Origin: Aestuariivirga sp.
GTDB lineage: Bacteria; Pseudomonadota; Alphaproteobacteria; Rhizobiales; Aestuariivirgaceae
Assembly (NCBI RefSeq): GCF_020252395.1
Contig: NZ_JADCDB010000009.1
Span: 1 to 64,000 of the forward strand
Length of the DNA: 64,000 nt
Direction of reading: 5' to 3'
The position numbers and the translations under genes are program-made. The notes below the pieces were generated by a model, which saw nothing but the letters and a program-made list of their open reading frames with translations, made no database searches and was not told the DNA's origin. Below, piece after piece: positions 18,513-28,993 of the stretch. Each line of letters begins with the position of its first letter. Position 1 is the stretch's first letter.

Positions 18513-19043
18513 ATGGATGATTTGATGACCACTGCGCCCGGCACCATCGACGATCTGACACGACACTTTCCGGAGACGACCGCCGGAACGCAGTGGCAGA
18601 TGTTGTCTGACGCGGTCATGGGCGGCGTATCGGCGGGGCGCATGTCGCGCACCGTCCTTGCGGGGCGTCCTGCCATCCGGATGGAGGGCGACGTCAGCCT
18701 CGAGAACAATGGCGGCTTCATCCAGATCGCGGTCGATCTGGCGCCAAACGGCGCCACCTTCAACGCAGCAGGGTTCTCAGGCATTGCCATCGACGTTCTG
18801 GGCAACGATGAGGATTATGGTTTGCACCTCAGAACTTCGGAGCTGTCCCGCCCCTGGCAATCCTACCGGTCGAGCTTCATTGCCAAGCCTGTGTGGCAGG
18901 AGATCAAATTCCCGTTCTCCAGCTTCGCGCCTCACCGTACCGAGATACCGCTGAACGTGCACTTGCTGCGCAGGCTCGGCATCGTGGCGATTGGCCGAAT
19001 CTTCTCGGCCGATGTCGCGATTGGCGGCATCCGCCTCTATTGA
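18513..19043 (+). CDS. CIA30 family protein
   Basis: A 176-residue protein with a CIA30 (complex I intermediate-associated protein 30) domain, a galactose-binding-like beta sandwich. Diagnostic segments are WQMLSDAVMGGVSAGRMS, NNGGFIQIAVDL and ELSRPWQSYRSSFIAKPVWQEIKFPFSSF. In mitochondria the family helps complex I assembly; bacterial function is unclear. It contains no signal peptide. An in-frame ATG at 18525 is a possible alternative start. It lies 34 bases after the YcaQ-like gene. Confidence 0.9.
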   Translation: MDDLMTTAPGTIDDLTRHFPETTAGTQWQMLSDAVMGGVSAGRMSRTVLAGRPAIRMEGDVSLENNGGFIQIAVDLAPNGATFNAAGFSGIAIDVLGNDEDYGLHLRTSELSRPWQSYRSSFIAKPVWQEIKFPFSSFAPHRTEIPLNVHLLRRLGIVAIGRIFSADVAIGGIRLY

Positions 19044-19123
19044 ACGAAAGAAGCCGGGGCCTTGCGGCCGCCGGCTGTCTGTTCTCAGTCCCGGGCGGTC
19101 CTCTCGGTCCGCCCGGACTATCC

Positions 19124-20524
19124 TCAGATGACGCCTTCGGCCTTCAACTCGGCCGTGACCTTGACGATGGCCCGCTTCAGCGTGCCGGCCACGAAATCCG
19201 CCTGCTCCTTCGTGATGGTGAGCGGCGGCGACAGCACGTCGAGGTGACCGATGGGCCGCACCAGCAAGCCGTCGGCCTCGCAGGCGTTGGAAATGCGCTT
19301 CGAGATGTTGCAACTGTCGGGCAGCCGCTCGCGCGTCTTCTTGTCCCGCACGTACTCGACGCACATCATCAGCCTGCGGCCGCGCACGTCACCCACGATG
19401 TCGAAGCCGCGCAGCTCGCCCAGCCGCTCCTCGAGATAGTCGCCCACCCGCGCGGCATTGCCGCAGAGGTCTTCGCGCTCGATGATCTCGATGTTCTTCA
19501 AGGCCACCGCGCAGGCCACCGGATGGCCCGCGTAGGTGTAGCCATGGGTGAACCACACATCCGGGTCCGCGGCCGAAATCACCTCATGCACCTTGTCGGA
19601 ATAGATCACCGCGGAGAGCGGGATATAACCCGAGGTGAGACCCTTGGCGGTGAGGATCATGTCCGGCACGATGCCGAACTCGGCTTCCGACGCGAAGAAA
19701 TGGCCGAGCCGCCCGAAGGCCGTGACGATCTCGTCCGCGATGAACAGGATGCCGTGCCTGGTGCAGAGATCGCGCATGCGCGGCAGGTAGTTCGGCGGTG
19801 GCAGGGTGACGCCGCCCGAGGCCTGGGCGGGCTCCGCGATGAAGCAGGCGATGTTCTCCGCTCCCAGCTCCGCGATCTTGGCTTCAAACTCGCTGACGAG
19901 GTGATCGCTGAAAGCCTCGAGGCTCATGCCGTCGGGCCGGCGATAGGGATAGGGGGCCGAAAGATGGTGCACGAGGTCGGGCACATATTTGAAATGCTCC
20001 GACTGGTCGCCGTCGCGCAGGCCCACCGTCATGCCGAGATAGGTCGAGCCGTGATAGGAATTCTTGCGCGAGATGACATAGCGGCGCGTGCCCTGCCCGC
20101 GGCGCGACTGATAGAAATGGGCGAGCCGGATGGCGGTGTCGACCGCGCAAGAGCCCGACGTGGCATAGGCCACGTGATTGAGGTCACCGGGCGCGAGTTC
20201 CGCGAGCTTGGCGGCAAGCCGCGAAGCGGGCGCATTGGTGACGTCGACGAAGGTCGTCGTGTAGCAAAGCTGCAGGGCCTGCTCGGCCATGGCCTCGGCG
20301 ATTTCCTTGCGGCCGTAGCCGGCATTGACGCACCACATGCCGCCAATGCCATCGAAATAGCGCCGCCCGTTGGCGTCCGTGACATAGCAGCCGTCGCCCT
20401 CCACGAGGACGAGCGAGCCTTCCTTCTTGAAACTGTCGAAATGCGTATAGGGGTGCAGGACATGGTCATGGTCCTGTTGCCAGAGTTCCTGGGCGTTGAA
20501 GCGGTTGCCAGCCTGATGCAGCAA
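19124..20524 (-). CDS. class-III aminotransferase (omega-aminotransferase type)
   Basis: A PLP-dependent class-III aminotransferase of 466 residues. It has the aromatic N-terminal segment (HPYTHFDSFKKEG), the cofactor phosphate region ATSGSCAVDTAIRLA, IADEIVTAFGRLGHFFAS with the PLP-ring aspartate, and the PLP lysine in LTAKGLTSGYIPLSA. Relatives transfer amino groups from diamines, beta-alanine or taurine to pyruvate; the donor here is unknown. The start is a TTG at 20524 with AAGGAGAG six bases upstream; no ATG suits the N-terminus. The neighbouring gene upstream is also a class-III aminotransferase. Confidence 0.92.
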   Translation of the reverse strand: MLHQAGNRFNAQELWQQDHDHVLHPYTHFDSFKKEGSLVLVEGDGCYVTDANGRRYFDGIGGMWCVNAGYGRKEIAEAMAEQALQLCYTTTFVDVTNAPASRLAAKLAELAPGDLNHVAYATSGSCAVDTAIRLAHFYQSRRGQGTRRYVISRKNSYHGSTYLGMTVGLRDGDQSEHFKYVPDLVHHLSAPYPYRRPDGMSLEAFSDHLVSEFEAKIAELGAENIACFIAEPAQASGGVTLPPPNYLPRMRDLCTRHGILFIADEIVTAFGRLGHFFASEAEFGIVPDMILTAKGLTSGYIPLSAVIYSDKVHEVISAADPDVWFTHGYTYAGHPVACAVALKNIEIIEREDLCGNAARVGDYLEERLGELRGFDIVGDVRGRRLMMCVEYVRDKKTRERLPDSCNISKRISNACEADGLLVRPIGHLDVLSPPLTITKEQADFVAGTLKRAIVKVTAELKAEGVI

Positions 20525-20647
20525 GATGGGCTCTCCTTATCCAAGTTGAATGGCTATTCAGTATCACAGATCGGGGGATGTTGCCAGAGACGGAAAATCA
20601 CCCGGCGTGTGACAATAAATTACTTGTCGCGGGCCGCTTTCTCCCGC

Positions 20648-20726
20648 TCATCATCGCCGGGCGCGTCCCGGCGATCCTTCTTGCGGACGCAAAGAAGTTG
20701 CCCGGGACGGAGCCCGGGCATGATGA
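20648..20726. repeat. REP-like complex palindrome between aminotransferase genes
   Basis: Two hairpins, CGCCGGG-CGCGT-CCCGGCG and GCCCGGG-ACGGAG-CCCGGGC, flank an imperfect palindromic centre (CTTCTTGCGGACGCAAAGAAG-like). The outer ends TCATCATCG and CATGATGA are near inverses, so the whole 79 bases is one nested palindrome. It has the structure of dispersed intergenic palindromes common in Hyphomicrobiales genomes. Confidence 0.75.
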
Positions 20727-20746
20727 ACTCGGGAGTGAGCGAGCCC

Positions 20747-22036
20747 TTAAACCAGCAATTCCCGCCGGCGGTTCACGTAATCCTCAACCGCCCCCACGAC
20801 GCGGCCGCAGTCAGCGTCCGTCACCATCAACGACAGGGCCATGAAGCCGCGCTCGGCCATGTAGATGCCCTGGTCGAGGAGGTCGAGGAACAGGAGCTGG
20901 CGGAGGCGCTTGTCGGTGTGCTCGATGTCATGCGGCGAGTTGATTGTGCTCGCAGTGGGGTGGATGACGATCATCGAGCCCTGCCCCATGGCCTTCATCT
21001 TCACCTGGTAGCGCATGAAGAGGTCGTTGAGCGCCTCCCGCAGCCGGTCGCCGCGGGCATTGAGCTCGTCGCAGGCGGCGGGCGTGTAAATCTCCGTCAT
21101 CGCCACATGGCCCACATTCATGGTGAGCGTGTTGTTGTTGAAAGTGCCGGCATGCGGCAGCGCCGTGGGGCTCGCCGGGTCGAACAGCGCCATGATGTCC
21201 GCCCGGCCGCCGAACGCGCCGAAGCTCATGCCGCCGCCCACATATTTGCCCAGCGTCTTCAGGTCCGGCTCGATGCCGAGCTTGGCCGAAAGGCCGCCGG
21301 GGTGCAGCCGCGAGGTCATCACCTCGTCGAAGATCAGAACGATGCCGCGCTTCTGCGTTTCCTCGCGCAGCATGGCGAGGAAGTCATGGCTGGCCGAAAT
21401 GCCGCCACCGCCGCCGAGCATGGGTTCGAGGATCACCGCGGCGAGGTCGTCGGCGTTCTCGATGATGCGCTCCCGCGTAATCTCGACGTCATTGTATTCG
21501 CCCATAACGCAGTCGAAGGGCGCATTCACCGGCGAGGCGCCGTGGCTGAAATAGAGCGTGCCGCCGTGATAGCCGCCATCCATCGGCATGATCTTGCTTC
21601 GCCCTGTGAAGCAGCGCGCCGCCGAGAGCGCCATCATGTTAGCCTCGGTGCCGGAATTGGTGAAGCGCACGAGGTCCATGTTGAAGCGCTTGGTCACCAC
21701 CTCGGCGAGTTTCACCTCGCCCTCGTGGTGCGCGCCATAGTTCAGGCCCTTGTCGAGGGCCGCACGCGCGGCCTCGAGAATGCGCGGGTGCGAATGGCCG
21801 TAGATGCCGGCGGAATATTCGCCGAGGAGGTCGAGATAGCTGTGGCCGTCGATGTCGGTGATGGTGGAGCCCGAAGCCGTCTCCACCCGCAGCGGGAAGG
21901 GAGCGGTGAACAATACGGTACGCGTGTTGCCGCCCGGCATGACATGCGCTGCGCGCTCATGCAACGCGCGGGTCTTGGGGCGCTTCGCAGCGAACTGCGC
22001 CTTGGCGTGGTCCAGCGTGGCCTCGACGTCAGCCAT
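20747..22036 (-). CDS. class-III aminotransferase (glutamate-1-semialdehyde aminomutase-like)
   Basis: A 429-residue PLP enzyme. It resembles the GSA-aminomutase branch: HVMPGGNTRTVLFTAPFPL near the N-terminus, FTNSGTEANMMALSAAR, FDEVMTSRLHPGGL and the PLP lysine in LKTLGKYVGGGMSFGAFGG. This branch includes HemL and many aminotransferases of unknown substrate; the variant GEYSAGIYGHSHP argues against true HemL. The ATG at 22036 overlaps the stop of the upstream gpt gene (TGATG), so I prefer it over an in-frame start 23 codons upstream. The two genes are translationally coupled. Confidence 0.9.
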   Translation of the reverse strand: MADVEATLDHAKAQFAAKRPKTRALHERAAHVMPGGNTRTVLFTAPFPLRVETASGSTITDIDGHSYLDLLGEYSAGIYGHSHPRILEAARAALDKGLNYGAHHEGEVKLAEVVTKRFNMDLVRFTNSGTEANMMALSAARCFTGRSKIMPMDGGYHGGTLYFSHGASPVNAPFDCVMGEYNDVEITRERIIENADDLAAVILEPMLGGGGGISASHDFLAMLREETQKRGIVLIFDEVMTSRLHPGGLSAKLGIEPDLKTLGKYVGGGMSFGAFGGRADIMALFDPASPTALPHAGTFNNNTLTMNVGHVAMTEIYTPAACDELNARGDRLREALNDLFMRYQVKMKAMGQGSMIVIHPTASTINSPHDIEHTDKRLRQLLFLDLLDQGIYMAERGFMALSLMVTDADCGRVVGAVEDYVNRRRELLV

Positions 22037-22533
22037 CACGCCGTTGCCTTGTCGCCGATGGGCGGCGCGAAGGTGAGGTGCATGTCCCACGGCAAGTAAA
22101 TCCACGTGTCCTGTGAGACCTCGGTGATGAAAGTGTCGACCAGCGGCCGGCCTGCGGGCTTGGCATAGACGGTGGCGAAATGCGCCTGGGGCAGCATCTC
22201 GCGCACCACGCGCGCCGTGGCGCCGGTGTCGACGAGATCGTCGACGATCAGCACGCCCTTGCCGCCATCCTTGCCCGCGATTGACTCCGAAATGGGTTTG
22301 AGGACCTGGATCTCGCCCTGCTTGTCATATTCATAAGAGGCAACACAGACCGACTCGATCACCCGGATGCCGAGTTCGCGCGCCACCACCGCGGCGGGCA
22401 CAAGCCCGCCGCGCGTCACCGCCACCACGGCATGGAAGGGCCCCGCCGCGGAGAGCCGCCAGGCGAGTGCGCGCGCATCGCGGTGGAACTGGTCCCACGA
22501 CACCGGGAAACTCTTCTGCCACTTCTCGTCCAT
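22036..22533 (-). CDS. gpt: xanthine phosphoribosyltransferase
   Basis: A 165-residue purine salvage enzyme that converts xanthine (and guanine) with PRPP to the nucleotide. The PRPP-binding loop [17 protein letters not shown] is intact, preceded by [19 protein letters not shown]. The C-terminal [15 protein letters not shown] is characteristic of Gpt. The start at 22533 ([16 protein letters not shown]) matches family N-termini, with GAGGGCAGGG upstream; an ATG at 22548 adds five residues. First gene of a two-gene unit with an aminotransferase. Confidence 0.94.
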   Translation of the reverse strand: MDEKWQKSFPVSWDQFHRDARALAWRLSAAGPFHAVVAVTRGGLVPAAVVARELGIRVIESVCVASYEYDKQGEIQVLKPISESIAGKDGGKGVLIVDDLVDTGATARVVREMLPQAHFATVYAKPAGRPLVDTFITEVSQDTWIYLPWDMHLTFAPPIGDKATA

Positions 22534-22595
22534 TGGCCCTGCCCTCATTCGTCCTGTCCCGGTTTATGCCCCTCGCGGGAGGGCAGCGCAACGCC

Positions 22596-23357
22596 TCACG
22601 CCCAACCGCGCGCCTTGCCTTCCGCTGTCAGCGCCTGGGCCATGCGGCAGACTGCCTGATAGGCCTCCTCCAGCGCTTGGCCATCGCGCGAGCGCAGCAC
22701 CAGGTTGGTGGCGAAACCATCAGGCGCCTGGAACGGGTAGGAGCCGATCACCACGCCTGGATAGAGCCGCTGGATCTGGCCCAGAGGCTGCGCCGCATCG
22801 CCCTCGCCGCCGCGGAACTCGACATTGCGCGACTGCATGGGAATGCCGCGGGTGAGCCGCTTGGCCACATCCTCCATCATCGCGTTCATGATCTTAGGCA
22901 CGCCCGCCATCACGAAAACATTGCCCATCTGGAAGCCCGGCGCCCTGGAGACCGGATTATCGATCAGCAAGGCCCCCTTCGGGATGCGCGCCATGCGCAT
23001 GCGCGCCTCGTTGGGCTCGCGGCCCGTTTCCTTGAAATAGGAAAGCAGAATCTCCACCGCCTGTGGATCATGATCGATTTCGACGCCGAAGGCCTTGGCA
23101 ACGGCATCCCCCGTAATGTCGTCATGGGTGGGGCCGATGCCGCCGGTGGTGAAGACATAGCTGTAGCGGTGGCGCAGCGCATTGAGCGCCGCCACGATCT
23201 CCTCCTCCACATCCGGCACGAGGCGGGCCTCTTTCAGGTCGATGCCCAGGGCCGTCATGTAATCGGCGATGAAGCCCAGGTTCTTGTCCTTGGTGCGGCC
23301 GGAGAGGATTTCATCGCCGATCAGCAGGACGGCGGCGGTGGGTTGTGCGCTGGTCAT
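22596..23357 (-). CDS. molybdopterin-binding (MoCF) domain protein, CinA N-terminal type
   Basis: A 253-residue protein with a single MoCF-fold domain. The start is AAVLLIGDEILSGRTKDKN, and the MoCF signature is TTGGIGPTHDDITGDAVAKAFG near residue 95. It corresponds to the N-terminal half of CinA (ADP-ribose pyrophosphatase activity in some members) and lacks the C-terminal nicotinamide-nucleotide amidase domain. Such short forms are common in alphaproteobacteria. It ends 62 bases before the gpt start and may share its transcript. Confidence 0.9.
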   Translation of the reverse strand: MTSAQPTAAVLLIGDEILSGRTKDKNLGFIADYMTALGIDLKEARLVPDVEEEIVAALNALRHRYSYVFTTGGIGPTHDDITGDAVAKAFGVEIDHDPQAVEILLSYFKETGREPNEARMRMARIPKGALLIDNPVSRAPGFQMGNVFVMAGVPKIMNAMMEDVAKRLTRGIPMQSRNVEFRGGEGDAAQPLGQIQRLYPGVVIGSYPFQAPDGFATNLVLRSRDGQALEEAYQAVCRMAQALTAEGKARGWA

Positions 23358-23553
23358 TCGAAGCCCCTGTTCAACCCTTGCAGTGCCAGCCGGAGGCCCA
23401 GCCTGTCAATGCGGCAGGCTCCGCCCTTGCGTGGGGCCTCCAAGCCCATTATCTGCACGCCACGCGGCGGAAAGCGGCTGTTGTGGCGGCCCCCCGATCC
23501 TGTAAACTCGCCGCACTTGACCTTTATGCCCGCTTGGGCCGGATTTATTGCGA

Positions 23554-24372
23554 ATGACCTACGCCGCAGACGAAGCCCCCTCCCGCTCGACCCGCATCGA
23601 GCTCCATGGCCCCGCCGATTTCGAAGCCATGCGCAAGGCCGGGCAGCTGACGGCCGGGGCCCTCGACCTGCTGGTGCCGCTGGTGAAGCCTGGCGTCACG
23701 ACGGATGAGCTCGACCGGGTGATCGTGGAGTTCGCCAGGGACCACAAAGCCATCCCCGCCCCCTATAATTACCGCGGTTATCCAAAGTCGATCTGCACCT
23801 CGGTCAACCACGTGGTCTGCCACGGTATCCCCAATGACAAGCCGCTGCGCGAGGGCGACATCGTCAACATCGATGTGACGCTCATCGTCGACGGCTGGCA
23901 TGGCGACAGCTCGCGCATGTATATGGTGGGCGAGGTGAACCGCAAGGCCGAGCGCCTTGTCGAGGTCACCTATGAGAGCCTGATGCGCGGCATCGCCATG
24001 GTGAAGCCCGGGGCGCATCTGGGCGACGTCGGCTATGCCATCCAGAGCTATGCCGAGGCCGAGCGCTGCTCGGTGGTGCGCGACTTCTGCGGCCATGGCC
24101 TGGGCCGCACCTTCCACGACCACCCCAACGTGCTGCATTACGGCCGCATGGGCGAAGGCGTCGAACTCAAGCCCGGCATGTTCTTCACCATCGAGCCGAT
24201 GATCAATCTGGGCAGACCGCACGTGAAGATCCTTGGCGATGGCTGGACGGCGGTGACGCGGGACCGTTCGCTCTCCGCCCAGTTCGAGCACACGGTGGCC
24301 GTGACCGAGACGGGGGTGGAAATCTTCACCCTCTCGCCCAAGGGCTTCGACCACCCGCCTTACAAGGTCTGA
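23554..24372 (+). CDS. map: type I methionine aminopeptidase
   Basis: Map removes the initiator methionine from nascent proteins. All five metal ligands are visible: two Asp in [19 protein letters not shown], His in [13 protein letters not shown], and Glu in [11 protein letters not shown] and [10 protein letters not shown]. The 272-residue length includes a short N-terminal extension without a zinc-finger linker. The ATG at 23554 is used; a TTG two codons upstream is possible. It is followed after five bases by radC on the same strand. Confidence 0.96.
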   Translation: MTYAADEAPSRSTRIELHGPADFEAMRKAGQLTAGALDLLVPLVKPGVTTDELDRVIVEFARDHKAIPAPYNYRGYPKSICTSVNHVVCHGIPNDKPLREGDIVNIDVTLIVDGWHGDSSRMYMVGEVNRKAERLVEVTYESLMRGIAMVKPGAHLGDVGYAIQSYAEAERCSVVRDFCGHGLGRTFHDHPNVLHYGRMGEGVELKPGMFFTIEPMINLGRPHVKILGDGWTAVTRDRSLSAQFEHTVAVTETGVEIFTLSPKGFDHPPYKV

Positions 24373-24377
24373 GCCCC

Positions 24378-25082
24378 GTGTCCGGCTTCGAGGACGCCGG
24401 CAACAAGCCGCCGCCTCACTTCCTGGGGCATCGAGAGCGGCTGAAGGAACGCTTCCGCGAATCAGGTCCCGATGCCCTGCCCGATTACGAGCTGCTCGAG
24501 ATGGTGCTGTTCCGCGCCATCAAGCGCGGCGATACGAAGCCCATCGCGAAGCAGCTCCTGGCCCGCTTCGGCACCTTCGCCGAGGTGTTGAGCGCCGAGC
24601 CCAAGCGGCTGATGGAGGTGCGCGGCGTGGGCGAGGCTGTCGCCACCGAGATCAAGATTGTGCACGCCGCCGCCGTGCGGCTGTTGCGCGGCCAGGTGCT
24701 GAACCGCCCGGTGCTCAACACCTGGAACGCCATCCTCGACTATCTGCGCGCCGCCATGGCCTTCAGCGACAACGAGCAGTTCCGCATCCTATTTCTCGAC
24801 AAGAAGAACCAGCTGGTGGCGGATGAAGTGCAGCAGGAGGGCACGGTGGACCACACGCCGGTCTACACCCGCGAGGTGATCAAACGCGCGCTGGAACTTG
24901 CCGCCTCGGCCATCGTGCTCGTCCACAACCACCCCTCGGGCGATCCCTCGCCGTCACTGGCGGATATCGAGATGACGAAGAAGATCGTCGATGCCGGGCA
25001 GCGTCTGGGGCTCGTGGTGCACGACCACGTGATCGTGGGGCGGAAGGGGCACTTCAGCTTCAGGTCGAACGGGTTGATCTAG
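24378..25082 (+). CDS. radC: RadC family JAB/MPN-domain protein
   Basis: A 234-residue protein with the N-terminal helix-hairpin-helix region ([20 protein letters not shown]) and the C-terminal JAMM metal site [18 protein letters not shown] (H-x-H-x10-D). Despite the name DNA repair protein RadC, the family has no settled enzymatic role. It starts with GTG at 24378, five bases after the map stop. The 3' end overlaps the convergent molybdenum-cofactor gene by 23 bases. Confidence 0.94.
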   Translation: MSGFEDAGNKPPPHFLGHRERLKERFRESGPDALPDYELLEMVLFRAIKRGDTKPIAKQLLARFGTFAEVLSAEPKRLMEVRGVGEAVATEIKIVHAAAVRLLRGQVLNRPVLNTWNAILDYLRAAMAFSDNEQFRILFLDKKNQLVADEVQQEGTVDHTPVYTREVIKRALELAASAIVLVHNHPSGDPSPSLADIEMTKKIVDAGQRLGLVVHDHVIVGRKGHFSFRSNGLI

Positions 25083-26700
25083 CGGCGCCGGCCCTCATCC
25101 GGCCGCGAAGTGCCGCCAGCGCCTCCGGCGTGTCGGCATCCAGCAGCACCGCCCCATCCGGCATCTCGACATCGACGATCTCGTCACTCAGCTGATCAAA
25201 CAGCACGCGGGCGCCCCTGTCGCCGGTCATGCCCTTCAGCGTCTCGAAGTGCTGCCGGCCCCACAGCACCGGGTTGCCGCGCTCGCCCCTGAATGCCGGC
25301 ACGCAGATCGAGCGGTGTTCCGCCGGGCTGTAGGCTGCAATCAGCCGCCGCACCGCCTCGGGGCCGACCAGCGGCATGTCGCCGAGTGCTATGACTGCCG
25401 CATCCGTATCCGGCGGCAATGCCTCCATGCCGGCGCGAAGCGAGGTGGACATGCCCTGGGCGAAGTGCCGATTGTGTACGAGCGTTACCGGAAGGCCTTC
25501 CAAAGCCTTGGCCACCTCCGCCGCATCCCGGCCCGTGACGACCACCGTCACATCCGCCGCCTGCCGCATCGCCGCGACGGTGCGGCGGATCATCGGCTGG
25601 CCTTGCAAGTCAGCGAGCAGCTTGTTCGACGCCATGCGGGAGGATTGCCCGGCGGCCAGCACCACGGCGGCAACGCGCGGGGCGCGCTGGGGTTTCGGCT
25701 TGCCTTCGCGAGGGCTGGGGCGCGTCGGGATTTCGGCCAGCAGCCCCCCTGCCCCCATGTCCATGATGTCCTCAGGCGTCACCTTCACACCCGCCATGAC
25801 GCGAGCCAGAACCCAGTCGAAGCCGTTGAGCTTGGGGGAGCGCGCGCAGGAGGGAACGCCGATCACCGGCACATCGCCCAGCGCGCCGAGCATCATCAGG
25901 TTTCCGGGGTCCACCGGCATGCCGAGGTGCAGCACCTGGCCTCCGGCCTTGGTCACAGCAACCGGGATCACGTCGCCGCGGTCGGTGATGGCGGAGGCGC
26001 CGAAGACCAGGATAGGGTCGCAAGCCATGGCCTGCATCCCGGCAATCGCGGCGGTGACAGGGGCGATCTCATGCGCCACCACGCGCACCGCGGCCAGCGT
26101 GCCGCACAGAGCGCCGATGCGCTCGCGCATCGCGTCCTCGGACTTGGAAATGATCGCGGGCTTGGTCTGCGGCAGCCGGGTGATGACGAGGCCCGCCCGC
26201 TTGTCGCGGAAGGCGGCGACGCGGACGAGTGGCTCCGTGCCGATGACGGCCAGCGCCTTGTCCAGCACATCGCGCGGCACGGCGAAGGGGATGACCTTGA
26301 CGGTCGCCACCATCTCGCGTTCCTCGACGATGGCGAAGGGCTGCACGGTGGCCAGCGTCAGGCTCTCATGCAGTCGGTTCAGCGCGCGCACGCGGTCCAC
26401 ATCGACGAGGGCGAGGCCGTGGCAGGCGGCATGGAGATTGGCGCGGCCGGTGAAGGGGGCCTGCGCCTTTGTGCCCTCCGCGCCGATACGCTGGGCCACG
26501 GCGGCAGCGGCCTCGTCCTCCGGCACGTCCTCCGTGCCGAGCTTCGCAGCGAAGACATGGCCGACGCCGGAGGCCTTTAGGATGGCGATGTCATCCGCCG
26601 TCAGCGTGCGGCCCTTCTTGAACATGCCGCCGTCATGCTTCACCGAATGGGCGAGGATGGCGCCCTCGGCCTCTGACAGCGGCAGTTCGCCGAATTGCAT
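25060..26700 (-). CDS. MoCF-domain / MobA-like NTP transferase fusion (molybdenum cofactor cytidylyltransferase type)
   Basis: A 546-residue two-domain protein. Residues about 1-330 are a MoeA/CinA-like molybdopterin-binding region. Residues about 345-530 are a MobA/MocA-type nucleotidyltransferase with the loop [17 protein letters not shown] and the metal Asp in [11 protein letters not shown]. Such fusions attach CMP to Moco, making the cytosine dinucleotide used by CO-dehydrogenase-family hydroxylases. It is the last gene of the hydroxylase maturation unit: its ATG directly follows the TGA of the XdhC gene. Overlaps radC tail-to-tail. Confidence 0.9.
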   Translation of the reverse strand: MQFGELPLSEAEGAILAHSVKHDGGMFKKGRTLTADDIAILKASGVGHVFAAKLGTEDVPEDEAAAAVAQRIGAEGTKAQAPFTGRANLHAACHGLALVDVDRVRALNRLHESLTLATVQPFAIVEEREMVATVKVIPFAVPRDVLDKALAVIGTEPLVRVAAFRDKRAGLVITRLPQTKPAIISKSEDAMRERIGALCGTLAAVRVVAHEIAPVTAAIAGMQAMACDPILVFGASAITDRGDVIPVAVTKAGGQVLHLGMPVDPGNLMMLGALGDVPVIGVPSCARSPKLNGFDWVLARVMAGVKVTPEDIMDMGAGGLLAEIPTRPSPREGKPKPQRAPRVAAVVLAAGQSSRMASNKLLADLQGQPMIRRTVAAMRQAADVTVVVTGRDAAEVAKALEGLPVTLVHNRHFAQGMSTSLRAGMEALPPDTDAAVIALGDMPLVGPEAVRRLIAAYSPAEHRSICVPAFRGERGNPVLWGRQHFETLKGMTGDRGARVLFDQLSDEIVDVEMPDGAVLLDADTPEALAALRGRMRAGAARSTRST

Positions 26701-27365
26701 TCAAGCACCCAGCCTGAGGCACCGGGTGACCTCACCCATGATCGACACGGCGATCTCCGGCGCACCCTTGGCGCTGATGTTGAGTCCGATGGGGCCATGG
26801 ATGCGCGCGATCTGCGCATCGCTGAAACCCGCTTCTTTCAGCCGCTGCGCGCGCGAGGCTTGCGTCTTCTTGGAGCCCAAGGCGCCGATGTAGAAGACAT
26901 CCGACTTCAAGGCCGCGTTCAGCGCGGGATCGTCGATCTTCGGATCATGGGTGAGCGCGACGAGCGCCGTGCGCGGGTCAAGGCCGATCTGCGGGATCAC
27001 CTCGTCCGGCCATTCGGCATGAAGCGAAATGCCGGGGAAGCGCGCGCCGGTGGCAAAGGCCCCGCGCGGGTCGATGACCGTCACGTCGTAACCCAGCTGT
27101 TGCGCGATGGGGATGACGCTTTGCGCGATGTGGACCGCCCCGATGATGACGAGGCGCAGCGGCGGATTGTGGATGTTGATGAACTGGCCATCATGGCTCC
27201 CTGACTGGTCGAAGCGGAAGGCCTCGTCGAGCTTCGCCGCCAGCGGATCGGACGCCGCCGCACTGCGCGGCACGATGCGCTGCTCGCCCGTGTCGAGATG
27301 GGTGATCAGCGCCACCGCCTGCCGGTTGGCGCGTGCGGCGAGCAGCTGGTCGAGAAGGTGGCGCT

Positions 27366-27369
<4 letters not shown>
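26701..27369 (-). CDS. XdhC family protein, Rossmann-domain part
   Basis: A 222-residue XdhC/CoxF-type protein with the NAD-like Rossmann fold: RLVIIGAVHIAQSVIPIAQQLGYDVTVIDPRG, then ALVALTHDPKIDDPALNAAL and YIGALGSKKTQASRAQRL. XdhC proteins bind molybdenum cofactor, protect its sulfurated form and deliver it to the large subunit. The usual N-terminal CoxI domain is short here and is supplied as a separate protein by the gene just upstream (4-base overlap). Confidence 0.9.
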
Positions 27370-27689
<320 letters not shown>

Positions 27690-27737
27690 GAGTGTGGTTC
27701 CTTGAATTCGTCTGCCTTCGCCGGGTTCAAACCTTTA

Positions 27738-28988
27738 TCACTGCACCGCCCGCAGCCATTTCCGGGGATCATGCTCCGGCCCCGTTGCCCCGGCAAGGGC
27801 GGCGGCAAGATCGCGCAAGCTGTCCAGCGAGTGCACCGGGCGGAACTCATCGACATAGGGCATCATCGCGCGCACGCCGCCGGCCAGCGCCTGGAAGCCG
27901 TCGTAGCGCAGGAGCGGGTTAAGCCAGGTGATGCGCTTGGACTGGCGGCGCAGGCGCTGCATTTCATGTTCGAGCGTGCCCACGTCCTCGCGGTCGAGGC
28001 CATCGGTCATGATCAGCACGTGTGCTCCTTGCGTCAGCACGCGGCGGGCCCAGTGGTAATTGAACTCCTTCAGCGTGGTGCCGATGCGCGTGCCGCCGGA
28101 CCAGTCCTTCACCGCGCCCGAGACCTTGGCCATCGCCTCGTCGATGTCGCGCCGCTTCAGTTCGCGCGTGACGTTGGTAAGCCTGGTGCCGAACAGGAAG
28201 ACATGCACCCGGTCACGGTCATTGCTGAGCGCGTGCAGGAAATGGAGGAACATGCGCGAATAATTGGAGCATGAGCCCGAAATATCGCAAAGCACGACGA
28301 GCGGCGGCTCGTGCCACTGCTTCTCCCGGCGCGCGAGATCGATGAAATGGCCCCCTGCCCGCATCGAAGCTTTGAGGGTGCGGCGCATGTCGATGGACGG
28401 GCCGCCCGGCGCGCGCTGCCAGCGGCGCGTCATGATCTCAATGCGGTGCATGCGCAGCCTTGCGATGGCCTCCCTCGCCTGCGCCTGCTCGGCCACCGTC
28501 ATCTGCTCGAAGTCCTTGCGGCGGAGATATTCATCGGCCGAGGCTGTAAAGGTGGCGTCGACCTCCAGTTCGTCCTTCTTCTGGCGCGGCTGACTCTGGG
28601 TCTGCTTCTGGTCGAACATCGCTTCGGCGAGGCGGCGGAAACCGGCCTTCTTCGCCTCCTCCGGCGTATTGCGGGCGATCTGGTGGAAGAACAGCTGCAT
28701 CAGCTGCTCCAGCATCTTGGGCTTCTTCCAGAAGACATGGAAGGCCTGGTCGAAGACCTCGTTCTGGTCGCGCCGCTTCACGAAGACGGCATGCAGCGTC
28801 CAGTAGAAATCGTCCCGCGTGCGGAGCGTGCCTGACATCGCGGCATCGAGCGCGTCGATCACCGCGCCCGGCCCGGCGGGGATTCCGGCCTCGCGCAGCA
28901 CGCGGGCGAAATGCATGATGTTCTCCGCCAGGCGGCCTGAAATCGGACGCTGGTTCTGGTTGGCGGGGCTGGAGAACGGGTTCTGCAT
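27738..28988 (-). CDS. coxE: vWA domain protein, CoxE family
   Basis: A 416-residue protein with a C-terminal von Willebrand A domain. The MIDAS metal site is seen in LCDISGSCSNYSRMF (DxSxS), GGTRIGTTL and MTDGLDRED. The N-terminal part is charged and helical (QKQTQSQPRQKKDELEV). CoxE works with the MoxR-type ATPase CoxD in maturation of the Mo active site of CO-dehydrogenase-family enzymes, as shown for Oligotropha. It is six bases downstream of the ATPase gene, which is consistent with a stable pair. Confidence 0.92.
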   Translation of the reverse strand: MQNPFSSPANQNQRPISGRLAENIMHFARVLREAGIPAGPGAVIDALDAAMSGTLRTRDDFYWTLHAVFVKRRDQNEVFDQAFHVFWKKPKMLEQLMQLFFHQIARNTPEEAKKAGFRRLAEAMFDQKQTQSQPRQKKDELEVDATFTASADEYLRRKDFEQMTVAEQAQAREAIARLRMHRIEIMTRRWQRAPGGPSIDMRRTLKASMRAGGHFIDLARREKQWHEPPLVVLCDISGSCSNYSRMFLHFLHALSNDRDRVHVFLFGTRLTNVTRELKRRDIDEAMAKVSGAVKDWSGGTRIGTTLKEFNYHWARRVLTQGAHVLIMTDGLDREDVGTLEHEMQRLRRQSKRITWLNPLLRYDGFQALAGGVRAMMPYVDEFRPVHSLDSLRDLAAALAGATGPEHDPRKWLRAVQ

Positions 28989-28993
28989 GGCCC

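Noticed and set aside
20747-22036. hemL (glutamate-1-semialdehyde aminomutase)
   Set aside because: The fold matches but the organism has hemB in a lineage that makes aminolevulinate by the ALA synthase route, and the conserved segments deviate from HemL; the gene is coupled to gpt, not heme genes.
18893-22099. A 1068-codon open frame on the plus strand
   Set aside because: It runs antisense across two aminotransferase genes and part of gpt. Its translation is rich in His/Arg/Asp low-complexity and shows no domain. It is a shadow of GC-rich codon bias.
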